In this document: positions 14,348 to 25,502 of the stretch, piece by piece
Layout of the letters: the number at the start of each line of letters is the position of its first letter
Position numbering within the stretch: position 1 is the stretch's first letter
NCBI GenBank assembly: GCA_025677815.1
Contig: JAIXMP010000003.1
Coordinates: forward strand, 1,364,001-1,428,000
Direction: 5' to 3'
Origin: Phascolomyces articulosus
Taxonomy: Eukaryota; Mucoromycota; Mucoromycetes; Mucorales; Lichtheimiaceae
DNA: 64,000 bases
Made by a program: the position numbers and the translations under genes
Notes under the pieces: generated by a model
The model's database searches: none
Told to the model about the DNA's origin: nothing
What the model saw: the letters and a program-made list of their open reading frames with translations, nothing else

Positions 14348-16341
14348 CTAAGCCTTTTTAACCAAATAAGCAAGTAAGTCAACCTTGGTAACAACATGTT
14401 TAACCTTGAGTCCATCTTCGGATCGAGATGTAACAAGAGCACTTGAATGGTTCTCAAAGAAACGTGTCAACTGATCCAAAGGTGTGTCATTTGTAATTTC
14501 TTCAAACTTTTGTGTATGGAGATCGAAGTGGAACATGACATCAGAGACTGGACTAGAAAGAGAGGCACGCCCGGAAGCCACACGGGACAAGATATTACCC
14601 ATTGTCACCAAACCCTTCAAACGATGTGCAGGTCCAGCAGTCACTGGTAATTGATCAAATCCATTCTTTTCCATTAATTCAATGGCTTCCTTACAAGTTG
14701 TTTCGCTATCCGTTGTTACAGCCTCTTTGAGATTTAAAGCAGACACCTTGGCACCGCCATAATCCTTTTCTGCCTTCTTTTCAAAGCTTTGTTCTTCAAA
14801 CTTTTCATCTGTAAAGCCATATTCACGCATCCAATCATCGTTCAAGAACTTGGTCATATAGTTACGAACAGAATCGGGCAAAATAACAACACAGCGTTGA
14901 CCTTCCTTTAAGCTCTTGGCAACTTGAACAGCGGCAGACATAGCAGTACCTGAAGATCCACCACACAAGATACCTTCATCACGAATCAAACGTCGGGACA
15001 TCAAGAAAGAGGCCTTATCTTCTGATTTAAACCATTCGTCTACTACTTCACGTTGCAATACTTCGGGAATGAAATCGTAGCCGATACCTTCGACTTGATA
15101 ACCACCAGTTTCTGTGTTGAGTGATTCGGGAACAGCAAGAATAGAGCCATGAGGATCGACACCAACAATCTTGATATTGGGACACTTTTCCTTGAGTTTC
15201 TTTGCAATACCAGTAATTGTACCACCTGTACCAGCACCAGCAACAAGCATATCCAATTTACCGTCACAAGCTTCCAAGATTTCTTCGGCTGTGGTATCGT
15301 AATGAGCAATAGGATTGTATGGGTTGGCATATTGATCAAGAATAACAGCATGAGGGATTTCATCACGTAATTTCTTTGCAACACCAATATGTGATTCAGG
15401 AGCATCCCAAGCAGCTATTATTGTTCATATTCACAACCATCATCATATTTATCCGCAATAAACGTATATAAAGGGAAGGGTGTGATTGAAATTGATTCAG
15501 CATATGATAATATTGGTAAACGTTTATAGAAATTCTGAGCCAAAAACAGAACAAAAAAAAAATTCTTTACCTTCGGTCGGTGTACGAATGATTTCGGCAC
15601 CTAAAGCCTTCAAAACATCCACTTTTTCTTGGGACATTTTCTCAGGTAAAGTGATAATGGTTCTGTAACCCTTTACAGCTGCAGCCAATGCAAGACCAAT
15701 ACCTACAAATAATAATTATAATTATAATAATCATACGTCATTATTTATTATCACTATGGTGACGCACTTCCCTCATCCTTTTCATCCATACTGTTTTATA
15801 TAAAATATTACCAGTGTTGCCAGAAGTAGGTTCAATAATAGTGCTGACACCAGGTTTAATCAAACCCGAGGCTTCGGCTTCCTCAATCATACGCTTAGCA
15901 ATACGATCCTTGACTGATCCACCAGAGTTGAAAAATTCACACTTGGCCACTATTTTTTTTTTGTATCAAGTGTCAACCTTTATTCTTCACGGCCAAAAAC
16001 GCGCGACGATACTTTCAGTTCACTTTCTTTTTAACTTACATAATTCACATTTTAATCCTTCTTCTTTGCCAATCTTATTAATACGAACAAGAGGGGTTTG
16101 TCCAATATTATCAAGAATGTTATTCAAGATTTTTGGGCGAGGGACACTAAGATAAAATATGATATAGATAAAAAAAAAATGAAAAGACGTGATAAGGTTT
16201 AGGTTGGTTGAAAAAGAAAGGTGAGGCACAGACACACAAGAAACAGAAAAAAAAGGATGGAATAGATTAATAAAAATAGCACAAAAGATGAAATTACCTT
16301 TTAACATGGCTGAATTGGTTTGATGAAATATCAGTCGTCAT
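14348..16341 (-). CDS. CYS4: Cystathionine beta-synthase
   Basis: Five exons on the minus strand (16341..16298, 16146..16040, 15949..15812, 15702..15571, 15414..14348) give about 495 aa, close to yeast Cys4 (507). It condenses homocysteine and serine to cystathionine in cytosolic transsulfuration. Visible features are [28 protein letters not shown] with the PLP Schiff-base lysine, the PTSGNTG loop, [15 protein letters not shown] as phosphate loop, and [12 protein letters not shown]. Two C-terminal CBS repeats follow: [19 protein letters not shown] and the segment ending [17 protein letters not shown]. The yeast-like N-terminus ([10 protein letters not shown]) has no room for the animal haem-binding segment. 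Every exon phase checks. Confidence 0.97.
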
Positions 16342-16617
16342 TTTGTTTGAATATTTTTTTTAGGCTGGAGAGGAAAAAAAGAAAAAGAAGTGAAAAGTGC
16401 AGGAGTATGCGTGGGAAAGAAAATGTAAAAGTGGCGCAATTAAATCGTCATAGAGCACAATTCAGTAGCGGTCAGCCAATGACGGGTCGGGATTTTTTGA
16501 CGTTTTTTGAACTGGTTGTTATTGTAAACATGTAAATTATATACAAAGCAAACGTTTTATATTAAAATCAAATATCAGTGATAACAATAATAATCTATAT
16601 ACAAAAGGGAAATAGGA

Positions 16618-16667
16618 GATGATGATGATGATGATGATGATGATAATGATAATGATAATGATAATGA
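16618..16667. repeat. (GAT)n / (AATGAT)n microsatellite
   Basis: About nine GAT units followed by AATGAT units, between the CBS gene and the next minus-strand gene. Simple repeat with no evident function. Confidence 0.9.
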
Positions 16668-16760
16668 GGATCCGTATACAATTAAGATAACTATGCAACA
16701 GTAAAAGAGGTAGACTGAAATTATACCGAATGCTTGAATATATATATATGTATGTATATA

Positions 16761-17429
16761 TTACAAGGTTCTTGGTCCCCATGACTCCAATGATAATCCA
16801 TTTCTTGAAAACTTTAGCTGATGATGTCTTAAGATTGGTATACTAGTTACTTCAAACGCATCGTCAGGTAAATGATACATTGGTTTAGATATTTTGGGTG
16901 TTTGTGCTAATCCACGTTCAACACCAATTTTGACAAAGTCCAATCCTTTGACCAACCATTCGCCTCCATATTTTGAATAGACTTTGATAAGATGAATCAA
17001 TACAGTATTTTCGATCTTTGGATCACGTAGCGGTGGATCAATTTTGTAGAGTAGAATATGAGTGAAGTGTAACGCTTTTGATGGAGTAGGTGCAAGTCGT
17101 ACAAGCTTGGCAATCGATCGCTGGAAGCTTATAATATCCTGCTCTCTAAATCGAAACGGTAATGATTGCTGTTGATATTGCTGATATTCTTGTTGTTGTT
17201 GTCGTTGTCGCTGTTCATAAGTCATTTTTTTATTTTCTAGTGATTTTATTAAATCTTGAAAAAGCTCCTCTGCTGCTTTATAGTTTCTATTATAGATCTC
17301 GTTATGAATGCCATGCATTATTTCGGTTGGTGTTGGTTGTTCGCCTGCAGCATTTTTACATTTCAATTGGTAATGTGTAATATGACCTCCTTGCGATACC
17401 ATGTTTACCATTGCTCGCGATGTTTGCAT
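16761..17429 (-). CDS. Unrecognised helical protein (222 aa), possibly PPR/TPR-like
   Basis: Single-exon frame of 222 aa, ATG at 17429. Two helical segments (GIHNEIYNRNYKAAEELFQD near residue 45; IENTVLIHLIKVYSKYGGEW near residue 145) flank a Q-rich charged stretch (QRQRQQQQEYQQYQQQ). The spacing and the A-A-E-x-L-F and L-I-K-V-Y-S-K-Y patterns resemble degenerate PPR or TPR helix pairs, which would suggest an organellar or RNA-related role, but no diagnostic motif settles this. The C-terminus (FSRNGLSLESWGPRTL) is not low complexity. Not recognised as a named family. Confidence 0.72.
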   Translation of the reverse strand: MQTSRAMVNMVSQGGHITHYQLKCKNAAGEQPTPTEIMHGIHNEIYNRNYKAAEELFQDLIKSLENKKMTYEQRQRQQQQEYQQYQQQSLPFRFREQDIISFQRSIAKLVRLAPTPSKALHFTHILLYKIDPPLRDPKIENTVLIHLIKVYSKYGGEWLVKGLDFVKIGVERGLAQTPKISKPMYHLPDDAFEVTSIPILRHHQLKFSRNGLSLESWGPRTL

Positions 17430-18091
17430 TTACAATATTGTTAGTTGTCGATCGTTTTTAAAAGATGCTCTGCAAACAATATAAAATATTAAAAAAAATC
17501 TCAGATTGGATGTGAGACCCAAAAGTTTTGGTAACTGTTGCACTGGTTAAAATAATTCATAAGTTATCTTTTGCAAAAATGGCCACAGAAGAAGGAAAAG
17601 AAATGGGTGACTAGTATTATTTTAAATTATCCATGATCGATTACTATTACCATCATGTTTTTATCAATGATTCTATGGTCCAGAATGTGCAAACAAACTG
17701 TTTGCAAGATTGAAAATATACATTAATGTTACGTTAAACTTTTGATCTGCTTTGAATTTTCTTCAACACAGAGTTAAGTCTTCATTTATTGGTAGCTCTG
17801 ATTTTTAAAATATTGATATGATTGGCCGTGTCAACTTTAGCACCAGGACACATATTTTTTTATAGTTTAGCAAATTGATCGAGTGCACAGATTTTCATAG
17901 GTGATTGTTTCATAAGTAAAACAAACCTGGTTGTTTCAAATAATAAAAAGGGCTGTTTTTTCGTTTGCTTTATGAATTTTCGTTTCTTTTTTTTCTGCCA
18001 AGTATTATATTATAAATCTATTTTAATAACACAAAGAAAAACAACAAAGCCCATTTTTCACTTATAAAGAAAGCAAAAAAATGAAGTTATC
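17430..18091. promoter_or_regulatory. Divergent promoter interval
   Basis: About 660 bp separate the starts of the minus-strand 222-aa gene and the plus-strand 7TM-RGS gene, so this interval must hold both promoters. It is AT-rich with T-tracts near 17950-18000. No specific operator motif is recognisable. Confidence 0.5.
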
Positions 18092-19963
18092 ATGATTGGA
18101 TTCTTCTCGCAGTCGCCTGACTGTAACGACGAACAAGTAATCCAACAAATATACAGTTCTTATGAAAATCCGTACGGTGTTTGCATGCTCGATCGTGCAA
18201 AGATTCGTGCTTGTAGATATTATTTTGCCACTGCTTGCATCAATTTTGCATTTATTATTACAACCACAGCTCTCTTTATTCTTCTCGCACGTGGTGCCAA
18301 AGAAGCAGCTATGACGCTTCCTGCACCCGAACCTCCGAATCAGCAAAGACTTTTCCGTCAATGGCAACGGACATCCCTTCAACGACGAAGTATCTTTGGA
18401 ACCGTCCTTGGTGCTATAGGTCATTTTGTCTTTAGCACAGCTGTCTTGATATCACAATCATATTATGGCACCGGTACATGTCAAATCTTCCTATGGGGTG
18501 TAATCTTGGGATTTTATACCTGGAATTTTGCACTGTGTTGGCGAGCATATCGGCTTTATTTTCTCTTAAAGCTCAACATGCTTAAAACTCGTTATGCATC
18601 CATCCATGGTAATATTGAACACGAACAACGAGTGATTGAAGACAGGGATTATCAATGGTTAATTCAACACAAGGACTGTCATTCCATAATGATAATGCGT
18701 CCTTTAGTGCTTTACTTGTCCTTATTTTTTATCCTGGTGATTGTTTGCATCCTTGCTGAATGGCGCAAAGTTAATTGCGACTTAACATGGGGCGTTTATA
18801 TGCTACTAGGGTTTTTAGCCTTCTTTTTGACCATCGTTGCTCCCTGTGTTCTTTGGCGATCACACCGATTCAAGGACGCTCATGGTATTCGTAATGAAAT
18901 CCTGATAGATATGGCTGCAGGCATTGTTTGCTTTATCATGACACTCATATGGTATTTTTTTGTCACCGGCACCCCTGTACGATCGCCGGGTGGTAATTAC
19001 TACAACAAATTCTTTGCCCCACGTAACTGGCTCATGTTTTTCACGACCGTCGGTTATATCACCTCCGTAGTCTACCCCATCTGGCAATTAATTCCAGAAA
19101 ATTACTTTAAGTTCCATCATGCCGGTGACGAGCATAGTAGCCATCATAACAGTTTAGTGGGTCAAGGAAGTATCCAAAGTACACATGGTGGAAGACCCAT
19201 TTTAACCCAAACACCTGAAACATTGGAACAGTTATTACGTGACCCGGAAGCGGTGAACCAGCTGACACAGCTGGCCGTGCGAGATTTTAGTTCAGAAAAT
19301 GTTTTGGCGTACAAGGAATACTTGAAATTAGTCGATCGACTACAGTATCAAAAATATGGTCGTGTGGTGAAACGGTTTTCACGACGATACTACTCCTCTA
19401 CATCTACATTGGTCGATTTCCAACCTCTTGATAATATTGACCCTACAAGTAATGAAAAAGATGATAATTTATTGGCCACATCCATCCGCGCACCACTTTT
19501 GGAAGACTTCGCCAAGTATTATGATACTTATATCCGCGAAGGTGCTCCGCTTCAAGTCAATATATCATATCGTGCCCGAAATGAGCTGGACTCGTTCTTT
19601 ACACGCGCACGGTCAACTCATCAAATCGATACGAATGACGACGACGTTGATGATAATACTACATTAACAGCAAGGAATTTGATTGCACCTTGGTCACATA
19701 ATAAACCGCTTTCCCCTTTATTGCCGGTCCATATACCACCAAACAATAATAATACGATACAATTGACGCGTTGGAGCTGGAGTGTTGAAACTGAGTTTCC
19801 ACCTCATGAATCCACTACAACGACAGCAACCACAACCACATCAAATACAAGCATAAATATTTCTGAGCCTCAATTGACACTTTGCATGTTTGAGCCTGCG
19901 AGAAACGAGTTGTTTTGGAATATTTTTGCTAGTGTTTTTCCAAAATATATCAATAATCAATAA
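18092..19963 (+). CDS. Seven-TM protein with C-terminal RGS domain (GPCR-RGS fusion)
   Basis: Single-exon gene of 623 aa. Seven hydrophobic segments are visible near residues 43-67, 99-121, 131-150, 202-225, 235-258, 268-292 and 308-328 (for example FIITTTALFILLARG and GIVCFIMTLIWYFFV). They are followed by an RGS domain: TLEQLLRDPEAVNQLTQLAV, SSENVLAYKEYLKLVDRL, then LLEDFAKYYDTYIREGAP. The last RGS helices lie at the extreme C-terminus (MFEPARNELFWNIFASVFPK). Low-complexity loops sit inside the RGS domain, the larger between helices 7 and 8. RGS domains accelerate GTP hydrolysis by G-alpha. A 7TM-RGS layout is known from plant RGS1 and several fungal families; it implies membrane-tethered G-protein deactivation, possibly gated by a ligand. 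The ligand is unknown. Confidence 0.9.
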   Translation: MIGFFSQSPDCNDEQVIQQIYSSYENPYGVCMLDRAKIRACRYYFATACINFAFIITTTALFILLARGAKEAAMTLPAPEPPNQQRLFRQWQRTSLQRRSIFGTVLGAIGHFVFSTAVLISQSYYGTGTCQIFLWGVILGFYTWNFALCWRAYRLYFLLKLNMLKTRYASIHGNIEHEQRVIEDRDYQWLIQHKDCHSIMIMRPLVLYLSLFFILVIVCILAEWRKVNCDLTWGVYMLLGFLAFFLTIVAPCVLWRSHRFKDAHGIRNEILIDMAAGIVCFIMTLIWYFFVTGTPVRSPGGNYYNKFFAPRNWLMFFTTVGYITSVVYPIWQLIPENYFKFHHAGDEHSSHHNSLVGQGSIQSTHGGRPILTQTPETLEQLLRDPEAVNQLTQLAVRDFSSENVLAYKEYLKLVDRLQYQKYGRVVKRFSRRYYSSTSTLVDFQPLDNIDPTSNEKDDNLLATSIRAPLLEDFAKYYDTYIREGAPLQVNISYRARNELDSFFTRARSTHQIDTNDDDVDDNTTLTARNLIAPWSHNKPLSPLLPVHIPPNNNNTIQLTRWSWSVETEFPPHESTTTTATTTTSNTSINISEPQLTLCMFEPARNELFWNIFASVFPKYINNQ

Positions 19964-20174
19964 TAAATGTAATAATAATGATAAAAAAAATAAACAGATG
20001 GAACCTTAAATTTAATTATTAACTATTTTAACAAGCGCCATAAGATCTTTTACACACACTCACACATTTCACTATCCTTTTCCCTCTCTCCTTTTTGTTC
20101 CTTTCATTTACACAAACTATTTTAATATATTATACTCCTCTTCCTTATAGCCGTTCCATTTTTTTATTTTTCCA

Positions 20175-21257
20175 ATGGTAAATCCATTCATATGGTTACT
20201 GTTATTATGTATAACAATGCTTGTAGGAAGCTTTTTAGCTGGATGCATACCTCTTTCAACAAAACTTTCTGAATCTAAATTGCGGCATTTGACAGCTCTT
20301 GGTGTTGGATTACTTATTGGTACGGCACTGGTCGTCATTATACCAGAAGGAATCCAGACACTTTATAGCTCTAGCGCATCTGAAATAGCTGAAAATTCAC
20401 ATGGTGGTAGCGGTATACCTGTTCATCGTGCAGCAATAGAATCACATCCCTCACCTTGGCAAGAAAATGCAGTCAATTATACATCGTCATTACCTTCATC
20501 AACTCCATATGCATCCCCCGGAATTTTGGATAAACGACAGGAACCCCATAATCATGAAGAGCATACTTCGTCAACAGAACATACAGCTATAGGACTTGCG
20601 CTTATTGTTGGATTTGCCACCATGTTTATCGTAGACCAACTCAGCTCACTTCATATTCATTCAACTTATGAACCTACAGCAACGTCTGAACAATCAGCAA
20701 GTAATGGACCACCCTCCCCTTCTAATAATAGCACGGGGGGTGGAGGTGGAAGTCGTTCTCGATCACCAACTGCACGTTCCATGACACCGACTATCGGTCT
20801 TATTGTTCATGCCGCCGCTGACGGGATAGCGCTGGGCGCATCCGCATCACACCCACAACTTTCCATGGTTGTCTTTTTGGCCATTATGCTACACAAAGCA
20901 CCTTCCGCATTTGCTCTTACAACGGTTTTATTAGCGGAAGGATTATCAAGAATTAGTGTACGAAGACATTTACTCATGTTTTCCATGTCAGCACCTACAG
21001 GTGCTATTGTTACTTACATATTACTCAATACCTTTTCATCCGCATCTTCTTCCTCAGGAGCTTCGATTCATCTGGCTTATTGGACAGGCGTATTATTGGT
21101 ATATTCTGGAGGTACATTCTTATATGTTGCCATGCATGCACTTCAAGAACTACAACCACCTTCACAACATTCGGATAAGCTGGCAGGATCACAAGTGGGT
21201 TGTATTCTAGCAGGCATGTTTTTACCTGTTCTTCTCAATATTGGTCATTCTCATTGA
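20175..21257 (+). CDS. ZIP-family zinc/manganese transporter, SLC39A9 (ZIP9) / Atx2 type
   Basis: Single-exon gene of 360 aa. TM1-TM3 are at residues about 1-65 (MLVGSFLAGCIPLSTKL, GVGLLIGTALVVIIPEG). A variable Ser/His-containing loop precedes a mid-protein hydrophobic segment. The ZIP core then reads LIVHAAADGIALGASAS with the TM4 H-x3-D site, and FLAIMLHKAPSAFALTTVLL with the TM5 H-K-A-P-x-A-F signature typical of the ZIP9 branch. The loop between TM3 and TM4 holds a GGGGG run. Family members move Zn2+ or Mn2+ from the Golgi/secretory lumen or outside into the cytosol. It starts 211 bp after the 7TM-RGS stop; no functional link is evident. Confidence 0.93.
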   Translation: MVNPFIWLLLLCITMLVGSFLAGCIPLSTKLSESKLRHLTALGVGLLIGTALVVIIPEGIQTLYSSSASEIAENSHGGSGIPVHRAAIESHPSPWQENAVNYTSSLPSSTPYASPGILDKRQEPHNHEEHTSSTEHTAIGLALIVGFATMFIVDQLSSLHIHSTYEPTATSEQSASNGPPSPSNNSTGGGGGSRSRSPTARSMTPTIGLIVHAAADGIALGASASHPQLSMVVFLAIMLHKAPSAFALTTVLLAEGLSRISVRRHLLMFSMSAPTGAIVTYILLNTFSSASSSSGASIHLAYWTGVLLVYSGGTFLYVAMHALQELQPPSQHSDKLAGSQVGCILAGMFLPVLLNIGHSH

Positions 21258-21928
21258 AAGAATTTTGCAATGTCTTCTTTTTAATTCATAATACATATTT
21301 TTTATACCACTTTATTTTTCTTTCTCTCTTTCTTTCCCTTTCTCTCTCTATTACTCACTCACTCACGCAACTATCACACTTCTTTCTTTTGTACAGAAAC
21401 TTTTTTTTTTATTTTTTTCATATATATTTTTCTTTGCTTGGGTCTATTTTCATTCATTTTCGTGTTCCTTTATTTTTTTAAAAAATGTTTCTGGTTTGTT
21501 GTTTTTAGATGAGCATCATAACTTTATTATTGTTAATTAAATAGACTTGATCCCGTTGATTTTGAGTTAATTTATATTAAATCATATATGGCACAAAAAA
21601 TGTGTGATGTTACAGATATAGCATCAGAAAATCTGTAAATTCGATATTTGTGAATGGTATAGATTCTTTATTTCCTCACTTTTATCCGGTTTATCATTTT
21701 AATTTTGATAGGTCTTAATAAATCCATGGAAATCTTATTTCGCATCCATAAATTACTTTAAATTCCATCATCAAGCACTATTAAAAATTATTGAAGTATT
21801 AAATCTCCACAAAACAATCCTAAAGAATTAGAATTTCGTGGCCAAGCCACAGATGTCGTTGTAAAATTTTACTTTGAATTTTGCGCCCACTGAGGCAAAC
21901 CTTCTCTTTTTTCTGCTCCACTACCGAC
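21258..21928. promoter_or_regulatory. Intergenic with upstream region of ribosomal protein uL13
   Basis: T/C-rich 3' flank of the ZIP gene (21270-21420), then AT-rich DNA. A pyrimidine stretch (around 21900-21925) runs into the uL13 ATG, as usual for fungal ribosomal-protein promoters. No other gene is seen. Confidence 0.5.
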
Positions 21929-22934
21929 ATGTCGACTTTTGAAAAGGTGAGTTACCTATACATTGGTTCATGTCTTTGACAATAGCATTAAGTTGTTGGC
22001 AACAAGTACAAGTTAGAAAGAATACTTTTTTTTCGAACCGTTATTTTTCATTTTTAAAATTGTTTCATTTTTTTATCGATAAATTAATTATTATTATTAT
22101 ACAAAAAAGCTAATTCTCAAAAAATATTATTTAGGTTGTTGTCATTGATGGCAAGGGTCATCTTCTTGGCCGTCTCTCCTCTATCATTGCCAAGCAGGCT
22201 CTTAGCGGTCAAAAGGTCGTTGTCGTCCGTTGTGAGGAAATGAACGTTTCCGGCGAGTTCTTCCGTAACAAGCGTATGTAGTATAGTTTAATTTATTATA
22301 TTGAGAGGGTTTTTACTTCACCTATATGGTTGGATTATATAGTTCAGTGATATGTAAATACAAAAGTTGCTGAAAGGATGATATAAAACAAAAAGCATAT
22401 AAAAAGAATGATGGAAAAATTTAAAACGGAAGAACATCTAATTCACATGTTCTAATACACTTTAATTATTATTATTTAGTCAAGTACCACGCCTACCTCC
22501 ACAAGCAAAACCGTGTTAACCCTCGCCGTGGTGGTCCCTTCCACTTCCGCGCCCCTTCACGTATCTTGTACAAGGCCATCCGTGGTATGATCCCTCACAA
22601 GACCGCTCGTGGTGCCGCTGCTCTTGAGCGCATCAAGTTGTTCGAAGGTGTTCCCCCACCTTATGACAAGGTCAAGCGTGTCGTCATTCCCGATGCTCTC
22701 CGTGTCCAACGCTTGAAGCCTGGTCGCAAGTACACCACCCTTGGCCGTATCTCTGTTGAATATGGCTGGAAGTACCAAGATGTCGTTGCCAAGTTGGAAG
22801 AAAAGCGTAAGGCCAAGTCTGCTGCTTACTACCAACGCAAGTCTGCCCTTGCTGCTGTCGAAAAGAAGGCCGTTGCTTCTAAGGCTGACTCTATTAAGGA
22901 AATCAACTCCCAATTGTTGGCTCTTGGTCACTAA
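21929..22934 (+). CDS. RPL16: Large-subunit ribosomal protein uL13 (L13a / RPL16)
   Basis: Three exons (21929..21946, 22135..22273, 22480..22934) encode 203 aa, the usual length. Exon 1 is only 18 nt (MSTFEK), the usual early-intron layout of ribosomal-protein genes. Recognisable segments are [60 protein letters not shown] and [17 protein letters not shown]. Cytosolic 60S component. Codon choice is strongly biased (AAG, CGT, GCC, CTT/TTG) compared with neighbours, as expected for a highly expressed gene. Confidence 0.98.
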
Positions 22935-24608
22935 AACATTTGTTACACCCCTCCTTCAACCTCTCCTTCCCCTCGCGTGTGATTTGTTACAATAAACGCT
23001 TTCTTTGTTTGAAATGTCGGGAAAAAACCTTTTTAGTTACATCTGTGGATTATGATATGTTGGATAATAGATATGGTATAGCATATATGGACAGTCATGC
23101 TTATTTTAAAAAGAAGGTTGTAAAAGCAAGGTAGTTATATAGATGGATGTAAGGCACCACTTTGGAGAAACTGGAATATTGGAGTTACTGGTAAAATGTG
23201 TTTTTAGTTATTGTTGATTGATGAAAACTTAAAAGTAAACCTTTTTATTACGATGAAATGGATGTGGTATAATCACAATACTTTGTTAAGGACAAGAACC
23301 ATTTTCAAGCATACCCCTTTCCCTTTTCACACATTTCTCCAGCATAATCAGAGGATAAAGTATGTTGACTAAATACAAGTGAATAATAATATCGGCTAGT
23401 ACGATTAAATTTTCTGTTTTATAAAAGCCTCCTGTGATCTAGCACCTGCTCGTGCTTATTGATCGAGACGGCTCATAAAAAAGAATAAAATCATAGAAAT
23501 ACTGTGTTGGGAGAAAGAAAAGATTGAAGGTAAGAAATATAAGAGCCAGTATTTAATGATAAGTGCGTCATACAAAAATCCGTCGAACCCAGTAATACAA
23601 TTCCCACACTCTGTTGCATGAATGCTTGAAGATCAGTGATAATAATCTTTACAATACGTTAAATACACTTTTACTTCACCATCATCATTAGAATTATATA
23701 AAAGATTAATGCTTCATTGGTTATAAATGGTAAAAGATAAACACTTTATGAATCTATAAGCTGAATAAAATTAAACGCATACGTTTGTAATCAATTCTCG
23801 AATTGTCGACAAATTTGCTAATGTAGCAGTAATAGAGTTTAAGCGTAATAACATATTAGAAGTAAAGATATTATATAAAGTTATACGTAATAATCTATAT
23901 CTTTAGCGTAAGCAATATTAAATAAAGAGCAACTATAAAAGAAAGGTCAAGTTGAATAAAGATGCACCTTGTACTCCTTTATCTTAAATTTATTATACAC
24001 TTTTCAATTTCTTCTTTAACACCTAATATTATGCCCTCCCCTAATACTAGAGCCAACGAAAAGGAATTAGCCTCTTGGACCGAAGAATGTACTGTATTTC
24101 ACTATACCCTGATTCAAAAGAGAAGAGCTGATACCTCGAAAAGCCAAGCCCCTGAAACTTTTTTGATTGATGTCAATGTTCAATGCCAAATTCCCTGATT
24201 TGAAATAAAAAGACAACTTTAGCCTCACATTGGAAATTCACGCTTATATTTTTTATTACCTTTGATTGGATACATACGTATTATAATTTTTCTATTGATA
24301 AATGAACCAACGTTCTTATTGTTATATACATATTAGGAGAGAAGGAGATAGCGTATCATGAAGGATATAAAAGAATAGAGTGGTTTTGTATGGGACCAGG
24401 CAACCTAGATAATTACAGCGCCAGATGAAGTTTGAAAACGTTTCTTGCAAGTAAGATATTGATTCTTTTTTATAATCATTTCACATATCCATGGCAGTTC
24501 CGTCACGTTTGACTTTAGCTTGATTACTAGAATCGCAAACAGATGTAAAACTCGGTATTTACTACCAGGAATTTCCACAAAACTATTACTGGGGGTATAC
24601 CCTTGTCC
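22935..24608. other. Gene-poor intergenic region left of the transposase relic
   Basis: AT-rich DNA. A short open frame at 24031-24198 (starting MPSPNTRANEKELASWTEEC) stands out by composition and could be a fragment of a SANT/Myb-like accessory protein of a Harbinger element. That is a guess from one Trp and its location about 400 bp from the transposase relic. Nothing else is supported. Confidence 0.4.
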
Positions 24609-25502
24609 TTATCGCTCCAACCGCTCTTCTTCAACAATTTCATCCATACGATCAATGCATCTAATGAAATTTTGATGTGTGAACAAGATATCGACAAGCT
24701 TCACCTATATAATTATTTTCCAAGTTAATAACGAAGTTGCAAAAAAAAAAAAGGATACATAGAAAATGATTATAGCTTAACTTCAATTGGATATTTCATT
24801 GGTAATCTCAATATCCTGAATCTTCTATTAAGAATGCCAAAGATCCTTTCAATTATATTACGTAACTGAGCATGACAACGATTAAAAAGCTCTTCTTTAT
24901 ATCTTGGACTAAAATATTTATATATTATAATTTAATACTATAGTAAGCAATTTTATATATTCAAAATAACAACAAATAATTACAAAGAAAGATAAATTAT
25001 CGTACTGTAGGTTTGCTTGATCTCCTTCTTTCAAATGATAGCGGACGCTTCGATATGTTGTAAGAAGTGATTCTGTTAGTCTATATCCAGCATCAGCAAG
25101 ATAATGTTTTCCATTAGGAGGGAAAAAATCCTTGTCAGTGCATCAGATTGCTTAACAAGATTACTTTCAATGCATGAATTATGTTGAGTACTTCGTCGAA
25201 ATGACGCTGCATTGTTTCTTTAAGTGTTGAAATTCTTTTCCTGTCAAATAGAAAGTAATGCCATGACCCACAATGTAAAGAAAGATTATAACCTTTTCGT
25301 CGACGCAAACAAGACTTCCATCTTTCAAGCCAAGATGAACAGCAATCACCACCAATTTTCTAAATGCAATCTTATTTATGTGAGTACATTCAATGAGTCC
25401 CTTATCGCTCCCATCCAACAGTTCTTTAGTAAGGATTTTAACAGTACAAATTGAGTTATGTTCAGGCTTTTTTATCATGTACATCTCTAGAGTAAAAAAC
25501 AA
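24609..25502 (-). pseudogene. Decayed Harbinger/PIF-type transposase (DDE_Tnp_4)
   Basis: Read on the minus strand, the C-terminal half is clear. GKHYLADAGYRLTES and TYRSVRYHLKEGDQANL (about 25120-25006) join across a 97-bp intron (25005..24909) to PRYKEELFNRCHAQLRNIIE and RIFGILNRRFRIL (24908..24782). A further intron leads to VDILFTHQNFIR..ERLER and a stop at 24609. YLADAGY, RYHLKE and LRNxIERxFGxLKxRF are diagnostic of the DDE_4 Harbinger superfamily. Upstream, the frame is interrupted: an in-frame TGA lies three codons before DKDFFPPNGK, and matching upstream sequence is in other frames (25502..25179). No terminal inverted repeats were found by eye. It is a non-autonomous relic. Confidence 0.85.

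Noticed and set aside
22274..22479. Possible C/D-box snoRNA in uL13 intron 2 (GTGATAT, CTGA, GATGATA words)
   Set aside because: No convincing terminal box D or closing stem; the boxes are common in AT-rich DNA.
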